Position numbers and translations under genes: made by a program | The notes under the pieces: generated by a model | The model's input: only the letters and a program-made list of their open reading frames with translations | The model's database searches: none | Told to the model about the DNA's origin: nothing | NCBI GenBank assembly: GCA_001749745.1 | Contig: JWTM01000101.1 | Location: 310,001-374,000, forward strand | Source of the DNA: Candidatus Marispirochaeta associata | Lineage (GTDB): Bacteria > Spirochaetota > Spirochaetia > JC444 > Marispirochaetaceae | Direction: 5' to 3' | Length of the DNA stretch: 64,000 bases | Part shown: piece by piece, positions 32,946-41,577 of the stretch | Layout of the letters: each line of letters opens with the position of its first letter | How positions within the stretch are numbered: the first letter of the stretch is position 1

Positions 32946-35000
32946 ATGACCTTACAGATAACTGAAACCGATCTTTCCTATGATTTTGCCGCAGGCGCGC
33001 TCCGGGTCTTCTACAAGAACCGGCTCATCATTGAATCCCGAAATGATCTTCCCTTCCTGACGATCGCCGAGGGCGAGGGGCACTATAAAAATGTGCGCGG
33101 CAACTACCGGATCCGGGACAGCCGCAAACGGCGCATGGAACTCGATCCCAGTGAACCGAAAGTCGTACCGGGCCGGGGACTGACCGTCGATTTCGGGGGC
33201 ATTATCGAGTGCCGGATCAGCGTAGGCGAGGATCTCTGCCGGCTCAGTTTCTCTAAACTGGAGACGCCCCGGGCCTTGGGCTGGAACCGATTAATCCTTC
33301 GTCTGCCGGCCGTACCGGGCGAGCGGATCTACGGCGGGGGCGAGCAGTTCTCCTATGTCAATCTCAGGGGGCGCCATACGGTCAACTGGGTTCAGGAGTC
33401 GGGCGTCGGACGCGGTCGAAATGCCATCAGTCTCTTCGCTCAGCTCCACTCCGGCGAGGGCGGTACCCGGCAGTCCACTTACTATCCGCTGCCGCAGTTT
33501 ATCTCCTCGGAAAACTACTACGTTCATGCCGACTGCGCCCGCTATTCGAGCTTCGACTTTACCGGCCGCAACTCTCACCGACTGGTCTTCTGGGATACCG
33601 ACTTCACCCTGACCATCGGCACCGCCAAGAATCCCCGCAAGCTGGTCGGACGTCTTTCTGCCACCAGCAAGCGTCAGCCGCCCCTCCCCGAATGGGTCTA
33701 CGACGGGATGATTCTCGGGCTGCAGGGGGGCAAGGAGACCGTCTCCGCAAAGTTGGAGAAGGCACTAGGCCACGGGATTCAGGTGGCCGGTCTCTGGTGC
33801 CAGGATTGGGAGGGGGTGCGCTTCACCGCCTTCGGTCAACAGCTATTCTGGGACTGGAAACCCGACGAGAAACGCTACGGCGACCTCAAGGCCTACACGG
33901 AGGAGCTTAAGAATCGTGAACCGAATCCGGTGCGCTTTCTGGGCTATATCAATCCCTTCCTCGCCTTGGAAGGAGAGCTCTATAAAACCGCGGCCGAGAA
34001 GGGCTACTGCGTCAAGAACCGCAAGGGCGAAGATTATCATGTTACCATAACCACCTTCCCCGCCGCGCTCTTAGACCTTACGAATCCCGAAGCCTGTCTC
34101 TGGATAAAAGAGGTTATCAAGAAGAATATGCTCGGCAGCGGTCTTGCCGGTTGGATGGCCGATTTCGGCGAATACCTCCCCACCGATGCGGTGCTCTTCT
34201 CCGGGGAGGATCCCGAGGAGTTTCACAACCGTTACCCCGCCGTCTGGGCCAAACTCAACTACGAAGCCCTGGAGGAGGCCGGGATGGAGAAGGAGGCCCT
34301 GATCTTCATGCGGGCCGGATTCTCCGGCGGCATCGAGTACGCCATGAGCGTCTGGGGCGGGGATCAGCTGGTCAGCTTCAACCGGGACGACGGCTTTCCT
34401 TCCGCGATCCGGGCGGGGATCTCCCTCGGTCTCTCCGGGGTCGGCAACTATCATACCGATCTGGGCGGCTATACCACCATGGCCTGGGTCAAGCGGCGGA
34501 AGGAGCTCTTCTTTCGCTGGGCGGAGATCGCGGCCTTCATGCCGGTGATGCGTACCCACGAAGGGAACCGGCCTTTAAGCAACTGGCAGTTCGACCGGGA
34601 CGAGGAGACCCTGGAGCTTCTGGCGCGGATGACGAAGATCTACGCCGGCCTGAAGCCCTATCATCTCAAGCTGAGCGCCGAGTACCAGGAGAAGGGAATG
34701 CCGCCGATTCGTCACCTGCTGCTCCATTACCCCTCGGACCGGGAGGCGCGGCGCATCGAAAACCAGTATCTCTACGGGAAGGATCTGATGATCGCCCCCA
34801 TAACGACCCCGAAGGCGATCCAGCGGCGGGTCTATCTGCCCGATGCGGTCTGGGTTCACGCCTGGACCGGCCGGCGCTATAAACAGGGCTGGCGTCCCAC
34901 CGAGGCGCCTCTGGGCGAATCGCCGGTCTTCTACCGTCACGACTCTCCCTTCCGGGAACTCTTCGAGGAGATCTTCGGGCCCTATCAGCGTTCCGAGTAG
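32946..35000 (+). CDS. GH31 family alpha-glycosidase, sulfoquinovosidase (YihQ)-like
   Basis: 684 aa without signal peptide, close in length and sequence to E. coli YihQ, which frees sulfoquinovose from sulfolipid glycosides. Nucleophile Asp406 in GWMADFGEYLPTD and acid/base Asp473 in WGGDQ match YihQ Asp405 and Asp472. Of the residues that hold the sulfonate in YihQ, Gln262, Gln288, Trp304 and Tyr508 are kept (Gln260, Gln286, Trp302, Tyr509), but Arg301 is Gln299 (TAFGQQLFWDW). Alignment was made by eye from memory of YihQ. Substrate is therefore probably a sulfoquinovoside or a close analogue. Its own promoter carries the ROK operator; it overlaps the convergent gene by 16 bases. Confidence 0.88.
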   Translation: MTLQITETDLSYDFAAGALRVFYKNRLIIESRNDLPFLTIAEGEGHYKNVRGNYRIRDSRKRRMELDPSEPKVVPGRGLTVDFGGIIECRISVGEDLCRLSFSKLETPRALGWNRLILRLPAVPGERIYGGGEQFSYVNLRGRHTVNWVQESGVGRGRNAISLFAQLHSGEGGTRQSTYYPLPQFISSENYYVHADCARYSSFDFTGRNSHRLVFWDTDFTLTIGTAKNPRKLVGRLSATSKRQPPLPEWVYDGMILGLQGGKETVSAKLEKALGHGIQVAGLWCQDWEGVRFTAFGQQLFWDWKPDEKRYGDLKAYTEELKNREPNPVRFLGYINPFLALEGELYKTAAEKGYCVKNRKGEDYHVTITTFPAALLDLTNPEACLWIKEVIKKNMLGSGLAGWMADFGEYLPTDAVLFSGEDPEEFHNRYPAVWAKLNYEALEEAGMEKEALIFMRAGFSGGIEYAMSVWGGDQLVSFNRDDGFPSAIRAGISLGLSGVGNYHTDLGGYTTMAWVKRRKELFFRWAEIAAFMPVMRTHEGNRPLSNWQFDRDEETLELLARMTKIYAGLKPYHLKLSAEYQEKGMPPIRHLLLHYPSDREARRIENQYLYGKDLMIAPITTPKAIQRRVYLPDAVWVHAWTGRRYKQGWRPTEAPLGESPVFYRHDSPFRELFEEIFGPYQRSE

Positions 35001-35773
35001 GGATGACGGACCACCCGCGCTTGGAGACTCCGACTCCGGTTGGGGATGAGCTCAGGCAGGCTCCCGGCGAGCACGAGCTGATCGTCGATGACGATTAGAA
35101 CGCCCCGAACCCCCTGAATTGAGCTAAGCTCCCCGGCGACGGCCTCGGCGCTCTCTTTATCACGACTCAGATTCCCGGCTTTTGTCGCCGCCGCGTCGGC
35201 CAGGGAGGCGTCATCGGCGACCACCGTGGCCAGGTCCGCCCGTCCGAAGGAGTGGGAATGACCCAGCTTCGAGGATGAGGAGCAGACCGCCAGGGGAGAA
35301 TCCTCAACCCGAATCCGGAACGCGAGTCGTTCCGCCAGGGGCGAACCGTACAGTCCCACCACGGCCTCCTCGTTAAGATGGAGAAAGATATCCCCGCCGT
35401 TGTTGACGATGGCCTCGGGACTCCCCCGGCGAAGTGCCTCCTCTGCTGCCATCTGGGCTACGCTGCCGGCCACCGCCGCCATCGGGCCGACGCCGACCGC
35501 AGTCGATGCGGCATGCATCCGCTTTGCGATCTCGGGGGGATTCCCGGGCAGGCTTGCCAGAGGTTCGAGGCTGGTTTGAAACTCCGGAAAGGTATCGATA
35601 TAGGCGCCCAGTTCCCGGCGTAGCTGCTTGATCCTCCTCCGGACCGTCTGCGGATCGGCGCAGGAGACCAGAAAGGCGGCTTCCCGGAAGCGGAACTGGG
35701 CGAAGCTTCTCAAAAGATGGAGCTGCAGGCCCCGTAGGGGCAGTTCTTCAGGCAGGCGAGACACTCCACGCAC
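34985..35773 (-). CDS. UPF0280 (COG2122) ApbE-like protein of the homocysteine cluster
   Basis: 262 aa as drawn, with a 64-base overlap into the previous gene; a TTG at 35713 overlapping its stop (TTGA) would remove about 20 N-terminal residues and may be the true start. Motifs: AVGVGPMAAVAGSVAQMAAE, VNNGGDIFLHL and SSSSKLGHSHSFGRADLATVVA, typical of the family related to flavin transferase ApbE. As I recall, COG2122 genes are linked to COG1900 and a NIL-domain ferredoxin in anaerobes that make homocysteine directly from sulfide and aspartate semialdehyde, and all three lie together here. Its exact chemistry is unsettled. Confidence 0.85.
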   Translation of the reverse strand: MRGVSRLPEELPLRGLQLHLLRSFAQFRFREAAFLVSCADPQTVRRRIKQLRRELGAYIDTFPEFQTSLEPLASLPGNPPEIAKRMHAASTAVGVGPMAAVAGSVAQMAAEEALRRGSPEAIVNNGGDIFLHLNEEAVVGLYGSPLAERLAFRIRVEDSPLAVCSSSSKLGHSHSFGRADLATVVADDASLADAAATKAGNLSRDKESAEAVAGELSSIQGVRGVLIVIDDQLVLAGSLPELIPNRSRSLQARVVRHPYSER

Positions 35774-36120
35774 TTGGCGTCGTCGAACTCTACCCGGCGT
35801 TCCGGACCCTTGCTGAAATGGAGCGCCTTGGTGGGGCAGTGGGGCACACAGTTACCACAGCTCACGCAGCGCTCCTCTTCCCACCGTACTCCCCGCTGGT
35901 GTTCCCGTACCTCGATACCGAGCTCCTCGGCCCAGGCGATTCCGGCGGCGATATCATCCTCGGTGCCGCTCAAATCGAGCACCAGATAACCCTCCTCATC
36001 GGGGGTGACCTTGGCCCGGAAGATGTTGACCATCAGATCGTGCTCCTTTACCAGCTGGTAGACGATCGGTTTCTCGGTCTCGCACTGGGGAAAAAAGAGC
36101 ATCAGCCGTTTGGTACTCAT
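35710..36120 (-). CDS. NIL domain and 2x[4Fe-4S] ferredoxin protein
   Basis: 136 aa. N-terminal NIL (ACT-like) domain (about residues 3-75, RLMLFFPQCETEKPIVYQL) and a C-terminal bacterial ferredoxin with two CxxCxxCxxxCP motifs: CVSCGNCVPHCP and CVECLACLKNCP. It is the usual partner of COG1900 proteins (Methanosarcina MA1822-type) and is thought to give electrons or handle sulfur in homocysteine formation. Overlaps the COG1900 gene by 4 bases (ATGA), indicating translational coupling. Confidence 0.9.
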   Translation of the reverse strand: MSTKRLMLFFPQCETEKPIVYQLVKEHDLMVNIFRAKVTPDEEGYLVLDLSGTEDDIAAGIAWAEELGIEVREHQRGVRWEEERCVSCGNCVPHCPTKALHFSKGPERRVEFDDAKCVECLACLKNCPYGACSSIF

Positions 36121-37334
36121 CGCACTCCTCCTGCTGAATCACTGCGATAACTAAGATGCATGGGCTTCGTCGATCCCTGAGCCGGGAGGGGCATGGCCAT
36201 CTCGTTCACCGTAAAGTCACCCCGCCTGATTTCATCGGCCAGTTCCCCCGCCGCTTCCAGGGCCAGGGCGAAAGAGGAGGGGCTGCCCGTCTCGATCTTC
36301 CGGCCGAAGAGCTCGATCTCGCCCCGGCGGAGCTCCGCATAGCTTACGTGGGTCAGGGTCTTTCCCGTAGCGCCGGGGTAGTCGACCGCATAGTCCACCA
36401 CCGGGGCCATAATCTCCTTGTCCCGCACCATACAGGCCTTCAGCACCGCAGGAGAGGTGATCGGGATCGGTATGGCGATTCCCAATGCCAGCGAGACGCC
36501 GTAACCTTTTAGGGAGACCGCGCGCACGAAGCGAGGCTTCATCTGTTTCAGATCGGCGGAGAGGGCCAGGGTACCCGCCCCGTCCACCGGTACGCCGTTC
36601 TCGCCCCGGGGAGCGTCGGGACTATGCTGGGTGCCGGGACCGTAGACGATCCCGGGAGCGCCTGCCAGCCAGACCTTCGAACCGATGCCGATCGTGCGGT
36701 AGAAGGGATCGTTCAAGAGGGGGCTCAATTCTCCGGCCGAGGAGTAGCCGATGGAACCGAAATTGGGTTTCAGTACGCCGAGATAGGTATGGATCGTCCG
36801 GTCCGACGAATTGACCGCGGCGTTGTAGTTCTGGTAACAGTTGCGGGGATTGGTCATCAGCACCTGATTCAGGTCCTCGAGGCGGAGCTCCGTCTGGACC
36901 TCCCGCAAGGGATAGTCGTCGGTCCCATAGGAGCGGGCCGAGAGGGTAACCGTCTCGCCGCGCAAGAGCTTCTCGATTACGTGGGCGCCGCCGAAGCGGA
37001 ACTCCCCGGGGTAGTCCATATTGGCCGGATCGTTGACCCGAATCTCGGTCGCCCCCAGGTAGAGGTCCGCCGCGGCAAGGCCGGCATAGGCCGGTACGTC
37101 GTCGAGCCGGGCTTCGGTAATGCGCATCTTGGGTTTGGCATGTCCGGTATTGATAAAGACTCCGGAGGAACACATCGGGCCGAAGGTGGCGGTGCTGACC
37201 ACGTCCACCTCCCGGGCGGCCTTCTCGAGGCCCTGGCTCTCGACATATGCAAAGACCTCGTCGGCGGTAAGGACGACCGCCTTACCGGCCTCGATGCGCT
37301 GGTTAATCTGGTGTACGGATTTAGTTGTTTCCAT
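36117..37334 (-). CDS. COG1900 (DUF39) homocysteine biosynthesis protein
   Basis: 405 aa. The family is recognised by its start (KSVHQINQRIEAGKAVVLTADE), VDVVSTATFGPMCSSG with a conserved cysteine, GAHVIEKLLRGETVTL and NPRNCYQNYNAAVNSSDRTIHTYLG. COG1900 proteins with a NIL ferredoxin convert aspartate semialdehyde and a sulfur donor to homocysteine without O-acetyl- or O-succinyl-homoserine. Followed by the ferredoxin and COG2122 genes in one operon. Its ATG is two bases after the stop of the SMP-30 gene. Confidence 0.9.
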   Translation of the reverse strand: METTKSVHQINQRIEAGKAVVLTADEVFAYVESQGLEKAAREVDVVSTATFGPMCSSGVFINTGHAKPKMRITEARLDDVPAYAGLAAADLYLGATEIRVNDPANMDYPGEFRFGGAHVIEKLLRGETVTLSARSYGTDDYPLREVQTELRLEDLNQVLMTNPRNCYQNYNAAVNSSDRTIHTYLGVLKPNFGSIGYSSAGELSPLLNDPFYRTIGIGSKVWLAGAPGIVYGPGTQHSPDAPRGENGVPVDGAGTLALSADLKQMKPRFVRAVSLKGYGVSLALGIAIPIPITSPAVLKACMVRDKEIMAPVVDYAVDYPGATGKTLTHVSYAELRRGEIELFGRKIETGSPSSFALALEAAGELADEIRRGDFTVNEMAMPLPAQGSTKPMHLSYRSDSAGGVR

Positions 37335-37335
37335 T

Positions 37336-38208
37336 TTATCCCTTAAATCGATAACTCGAGCTGCCGCTCACTCCGGGGCGAACCTGGAAGAGGCCGCCGG
37401 ATTGCGGAAATTCGGCTAATGCGTCGACCTCCATCTTCTGACGGGCGGTGGTTATATAGAGGGTATCCATCCCCGGACCGCCGAAGCAGCAGGAGGTGAC
37501 GTTCGGAGCGGGGACCTCAATCTTGGAGAGCATCCTGCCTGTCTCCGGATTCCAGCGGGCCACGCAGCCTCCGCGGTAGAAGGCGATCCAGAGCATCCCC
37601 TCGTCGTCGATGGTCATCCCGTCGGGGCTGCCCATTGATTCCGGCGTCTGCAGTGCGATGGACGGTGAGGAGATCTCGCCGCTCTCGGGCTCGTAGGCAA
37701 AGCTCACCACGCTCTTGGTGGGGGAATCGATATAGTACATCCGGTCCAGCTGCAGATTCCAGGCCATGCCGTTGGAGACGGTCACCCCTTCGACCCATTT
37801 GGTTAGGCTCTTATCCGGATCGAGCCGATAGAGGGAGGCGCTGCCGGTCATGCGGCTCAACGACATGCTGCCCGCCCAGAAGCGTCCGCCGGGATCGCAC
37901 TTCCCGTCGTTGAAGCGGGTGTCGGGATTGTCCGGTTCGGGATCGGCGATGCGATCCAAGCCGCCGCCGGCGGGATCGACGAAGGCGAATCCCCGCTCGG
38001 TGGCGGCCAGCAGTCCGCCCGTCTCCCGCAGCACCACCGCACCGACCTTCTCGCCCACGGAGATTTCCTCGTCGGATTTCCCATCGGCGGATGTTCGATG
38101 AATGATGCCGGCATTAATATCTACCCAGTAGAGCTGCTGTTCCCGGTCGTCCCAGCAGGGGCCTTCGCCCAGATCGGCTTGTGCGTCAAGCAGGCATTCG
38201 ATGTTCAT
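37336..38208 (-). CDS. SMP-30/gluconolactonase/LRE family protein
   Basis: 290 aa six-bladed propeller. Metal ligands are visible: Glu in DLGEGPCWDDREQQLYWVD, the Asn of TRFNDGKCDPGGRFWAGSM, and NGMAWNLQLDRMYYIDSPT, plus GSPDGMTIDDEGMLWIAF. These enzymes hydrolyse sugar lactones. It is the first gene of the homocysteine operon, one base before COG1900, although no chemical link is obvious. A sulfogluconolactonase of the sulfo-ED pathway belongs to this family, but no sulfogluconate dehydratase or aldolase is present, so I do not assign that role. Confidence 0.88.
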   Translation of the reverse strand: MNIECLLDAQADLGEGPCWDDREQQLYWVDINAGIIHRTSADGKSDEEISVGEKVGAVVLRETGGLLAATERGFAFVDPAGGGLDRIADPEPDNPDTRFNDGKCDPGGRFWAGSMSLSRMTGSASLYRLDPDKSLTKWVEGVTVSNGMAWNLQLDRMYYIDSPTKSVVSFAYEPESGEISSPSIALQTPESMGSPDGMTIDDEGMLWIAFYRGGCVARWNPETGRMLSKIEVPAPNVTSCCFGGPGMDTLYITTARQKMEVDALAEFPQSGGLFQVRPGVSGSSSYRFKG

Positions 38209-38290
38209 AATGCCCCCATGGTAGGAGCAATACCGGGGATTGTCAAAGGGGAGTCTAGGCCTTATGCTCCTCAGTGGATGAAATTGACCT

Positions 38291-39769
38291 ATGAAAAAGC
38301 TCTACACTAACGCCCGTTTCACCACCATGGGCAATGAAGGCGATACCGCAGCCGCCCTGCTGACCGAAGGGGATCGGATTCTCGCTCTCTACTCCTTAGA
38401 GGAGGATATTCCCCTCTCCCTGGAGGCCGAACGCATCGATCTGAAGGGTGCGGCAGTCTATCCCGGCTTTGTAGATACCCATACCCACGCCTTCGAAGGA
38501 GGGCTCTACTCCATCTGCGTCGATTTGGGCGCCTGCCGTAGGATCGACGAGGTGCTGGAGCAGCTTGCCGAGGCGGATCCCGTGGGCGGGCTTGTGATCG
38601 GCTGGAATCTCGACACCTTCGCCCTGGCCGAGGGGCGCTTCCCCAGCCGAGAGGAGCTTGATCGGGTTCAGCCCGACCTGCCCCTTCTGCTTCGCCGCAT
38701 CGACGGTCACTCCTCGGCGGTGAACAGCGCCGCAGCCGAGCGCATCCCCTGGCCGGGAGAGCTCCCGGCTTCCAATGAACCCCTGGTAAGCGATCAGAAC
38801 CGGGCGGCCACCGCTTGGTTTCATGCCGCGGTGGATGAGGAGGGAATCCTCGCCGCATACGCGGCCGCTTCCAATATCGCCCTCGCGGCCGGCCTTACCG
38901 GCGTGCATGCCATGATCGGCAACGGCGCCTCCGATCCGCGCCACTACCGGCTTATTCGGGATAACCTTTCTAGCTTCGACGTCGCCTTCACTCTCTATCC
39001 GCAGATCCGGGATATTCCGACCGCCCTGGAGTTGGGAGCGGAGCGGATCGGCGGCTGTGTGCTGGCCGACGGTTCGATCGGGAGCTATACCGCCGCCTTG
39101 AAGGCCCCTTATGCCGACCGGCCCGAGACCGGCGGAGCCCTCTACGAGAGCGACGACCACTGGTACGCCTTCGTAAAGGCCGCCCACGAGGCCGGACTGG
39201 CAGCCTGCATCCACGCTATCGGCGATGCCGCCGTGACGCAAATAGCCCGCATAATGAGCCGGGTCTATCATGAAGACCCGAAATCATTACCCCATCAAAT
39301 CATCCATGCCGAGATGTGCGACGACGAGACCCTCTCCCTGCTTAAGGGGACGCCTGTTTGCGGGGTGATGCAGCCCGCCTTCGACGCTCTCTGGGGCGGG
39401 AAACAGGGGCTCTACCGGGAACGACTGGGGGAGGAGAGGATGCAGCTCTGCAACCGCTACCGATCGATGAGCAATGCGGGCATCCTCTTGAGCGGAAGCT
39501 CGGACTGGTATATCACCCCGCTCGATCCCGTCGGCGGTATCCGGGCGGCGTTGAATCTCCATAATCCGGCCGAAGCGCTCAGCCCCTTCGAGGCCTTGTC
39601 CCTCTTTACCCGTAACGCCGCTGCATTGATAAATCGCAGCGGGGATGAGGGAGTGCTCGCTCCCGGGAAGCCTTGTGATCTCTCGCTCCTTTCGGGCCCC
39701 GTCGAAGAGGCCGGCTCCCGGGTAGTCGGGGTAATCCGGCGCGGCCGGTACTATTCTGCCGATTCTTGA
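38291..39769 (+). CDS. YtcJ-like metal-dependent amidohydrolase
   Basis: 492 aa amidohydrolase-3 family. Metal site HxH in YPGFVDTHTHAFEGGL, later ligands in CIHAIGDAAVTQ and in HAEMCDDETL, and the C-terminal ILLSGSSDWYITPLDPVGG with the catalytic Asp region. It ends with the composite domain strands that close around the N-terminus (LAPGKPCDLSLLS). No signal peptide. Substrates of this family are mostly unknown amides or N-acyl compounds. Divergent from the SMP-30 gene with an 82-base gap. No clear ribosome-binding site before ATG. Confidence 0.88.
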   Translation: MKKLYTNARFTTMGNEGDTAAALLTEGDRILALYSLEEDIPLSLEAERIDLKGAAVYPGFVDTHTHAFEGGLYSICVDLGACRRIDEVLEQLAEADPVGGLVIGWNLDTFALAEGRFPSREELDRVQPDLPLLLRRIDGHSSAVNSAAAERIPWPGELPASNEPLVSDQNRAATAWFHAAVDEEGILAAYAAASNIALAAGLTGVHAMIGNGASDPRHYRLIRDNLSSFDVAFTLYPQIRDIPTALELGAERIGGCVLADGSIGSYTAALKAPYADRPETGGALYESDDHWYAFVKAAHEAGLAACIHAIGDAAVTQIARIMSRVYHEDPKSLPHQIIHAEMCDDETLSLLKGTPVCGVMQPAFDALWGGKQGLYRERLGEERMQLCNRYRSMSNAGILLSGSSDWYITPLDPVGGIRAALNLHNPAEALSPFEALSLFTRNAAALINRSGDEGVLAPGKPCDLSLLSGPVEEAGSRVVGVIRRGRYYSADS

Positions 39770-39779
39770 AGCGGTCGGC

Positions 39780-39807
39780 TTGATTTTTTTAGACCCATCT
39801 ATAGAAT
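39780..39807 (+). promoter_or_regulatory. Putative promoter of the response regulator/hflX/srkA group
   Basis: TTGATT (39780-39785), a 16-base spacer, TAGAAT (39802-39807). Seen; function inferred. Confidence 0.4.
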
Positions 39808-39831
39808 TAATAGAAGATCAGGGGGATTGAA

Positions 39832-40272
39832 TTGAAGACAAAGATGGATTTCCCGTCCATAAATCAGAAGGATCCCGACGGAATCGGTCCGGACGGAAAG
39901 GCATACCGGGTACTCATCGTCGACGACTCGATGTTCGTCAAGAAGCAGCTGGGACAGATCCTCTCTTCCGAAGGCTTCGAGGTGGTCGCCACCGCCGGAA
40001 ACGGCGAAGAGGCGATCGAACTCTATAAGGAACATCATCCGGCCGTCGACATAGTCACCATGGATATTACCATGCCGGGAATGGACGGTATTACCGCCTT
40101 AGAACGTATTATGGCCTTCGATCCGGAGGCGAAGATCATAATGGTCAGCGCCCTGGGCAAGCAGGATCTGGTCAAGAAATCATTCATGTTGGGGGCCAAG
40201 AACTACCTTGTTAAGCCCCTGGACCGTAAAAAAGTCCTCGAACGAATTGTACGGGTGCTGAAAGGTCTATAA
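39832..40272 (+). CDS. CheY-like single-domain response regulator
   Basis: 146 aa from TTG at 39832 behind GGGGGA; ATG at 39844 is the alternative. A short N-terminal extension of about 20 residues precedes a receiver domain with acidic pocket VLIVDDS, phospho-acceptor Asp in IVTMDITMPGMDG, the Ser of MVSALG and the Lys of LVKPLDRKK. No output domain, so it works like CheY or by protein contact. This branch (VTMDITMP, then SALG) is common in spirochaetes and Thermotoga CheY proteins. First gene of a run with hflX and srkA. Confidence 0.93.
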   Translation: MKTKMDFPSINQKDPDGIGPDGKAYRVLIVDDSMFVKKQLGQILSSEGFEVVATAGNGEEAIELYKEHHPAVDIVTMDITMPGMDGITALERIMAFDPEAKIIMVSALGKQDLVKKSFMLGAKNYLVKPLDRKKVLERIVRVLKGL

Positions 40273-40284
40273 ACTACCCCTCAT

Positions 40285-41577
40285 ATGAGCGACCCTACCC
40301 GGGATGCGGAAGGCATCCTCTCTACTCACGCCGAGACAGCGCTGCTCGTGGTTCCCCGTCTTCAGGGAGAGAGCGAACGTGAAAGTCAATCAGCCCTGGA
40401 CGAACTTGAGAGCCTGGTGGATACCATGGGGCTCGAAACGGCTCGCGGTATCATCGCCCCCTTGCGTAAGCCGGCCTCCCGCTACTATTTCGGCAGCGGC
40501 AAGGCCCAGGAAGTGGCCGAGCTGGCCGACGAGCTCGATGTGGACTGCATTATCTTCGACGAGGATCTCTCTCCCTCCCAGCAGCGTAACTGGGAGGCCC
40601 TGACCAAACGCTGCGTGATCGATCGTCACGAGGTTATCCTCGATATCTTCGCCGCTCGAGCCTCGACCCGTGAGGCGGTGCTTCAGGTCGGTCTGGCCCG
40701 CATGGAGTACTCCCTGCCGCGGCTGACCCGGGCCTGGACCCACCTGAGCCGTCAGCGGGGCGGAAGTCGGGGTACCCGAGGCGAGGGAGAGACCCAGCTC
40801 GAGGTCGACCGGCGAATCGTGCTGCGCAAGATCAGCCGCATGAAGCAGGAGCTGAATCAGGTGCGCAAGAATCGCGGGGTGATGCGCAAGCAGCGCGAGG
40901 CTGTCCCCCTGCCGACGGCGGCGATCGTAGGCTATACCAACGCCGGAAAGTCCTCCCTCCTCCACAACCTCACCGGGGCGGAGGTACTGATCGAGGACAA
41001 GCTCTTCGCTACCCTCGATCCGACCACCCGGCGCATCAAACTCGACGGGGGCAACGAGCTCCTCTTGACCGATACGGTCGGATTCATCCGCAAGCTGCCC
41101 CACGATCTGGTGGACGCCTTCAAGTCGACCCTGGAGGAGACCGCCCTGTCCGATTTCCTGCTTTTGGTGGTGGATGCGTCGGATCGGGAGCTGGAAGAAC
41201 ACCTGAAGGTCACCAAGCAGGTTCTGAATGAGATCGGCGCCGGCGAGAAGCCCATGCTGCTCTGCTTCAACAAGACCGATCTCTGTACCCCGGAGGAGCT
41301 GCACGGCCTGGAGCTTAGGTTTCCCGATGCGGTCTTCTTCTCCGTGCGTACCGGCGACGGCCTCGACTCGCTCCCCGGCGCCCTGGAGCGCATGCTCTAC
41401 GGGGGACTGCTTCGGCACAGCTACCGGCTCCCCTCCAGCCGTCACGATCTGGTGGCCCTGGCCCATCGAACCGGCAAGGTTCACCGGGAGGAGTATCTGG
41501 AGGAGGGGATTATCCTCGAGGCGACGGTACCTCCCAAAACCGACGGGCTGCTCCGCGCCTATACCGAGGAGCGGTGA
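40285..41577 (+). CDS. hflX: Ribosome-associated GTPase HflX
   Basis: 430 aa. N-terminal HflX domain (YYFGSGKAQEVAELADELDV; DEDLSPSQQRNWE; GSRGTRGEGETQLEVDRRI) and a GTPase domain with G1 VGYTNAGKSSLLHNL (about residue 215), G3 DTVGFIRKLPHDLV and G4 NKTD. HflX rescues and splits stalled 70S ribosomes under stress. Only 12 bases follow the response regulator; the ribosome-binding site is poor. It ends TGATG, the A of its stop starting srkA. Confidence 0.96.
   Translation: MSDPTRDAEGILSTHAETALLVVPRLQGESERESQSALDELESLVDTMGLETARGIIAPLRKPASRYYFGSGKAQEVAELADELDVDCIIFDEDLSPSQQRNWEALTKRCVIDRHEVILDIFAARASTREAVLQVGLARMEYSLPRLTRAWTHLSRQRGGSRGTRGEGETQLEVDRRIVLRKISRMKQELNQVRKNRGVMRKQREAVPLPTAAIVGYTNAGKSSLLHNLTGAEVLIEDKLFATLDPTTRRIKLDGGNELLLTDTVGFIRKLPHDLVDAFKSTLEETALSDFLLLVVDASDRELEEHLKVTKQVLNEIGAGEKPMLLCFNKTDLCTPEELHGLELRFPDAVFFSVRTGDGLDSLPGALERMLYGGLLRHSYRLPSSRHDLVALAHRTGKVHREEYLEEGIILEATVPPKTDGLLRAYTEER

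Noticed and set aside
37336-38208. SMP-30 protein as the sulfogluconolactonase of a sulfo-ED pathway
   Set aside because: No sulfogluconate dehydratase, KDSG aldolase or sulfoquinovose dehydrogenase is nearby, and the gene is in the homocysteine operon. Family membership alone is too weak.
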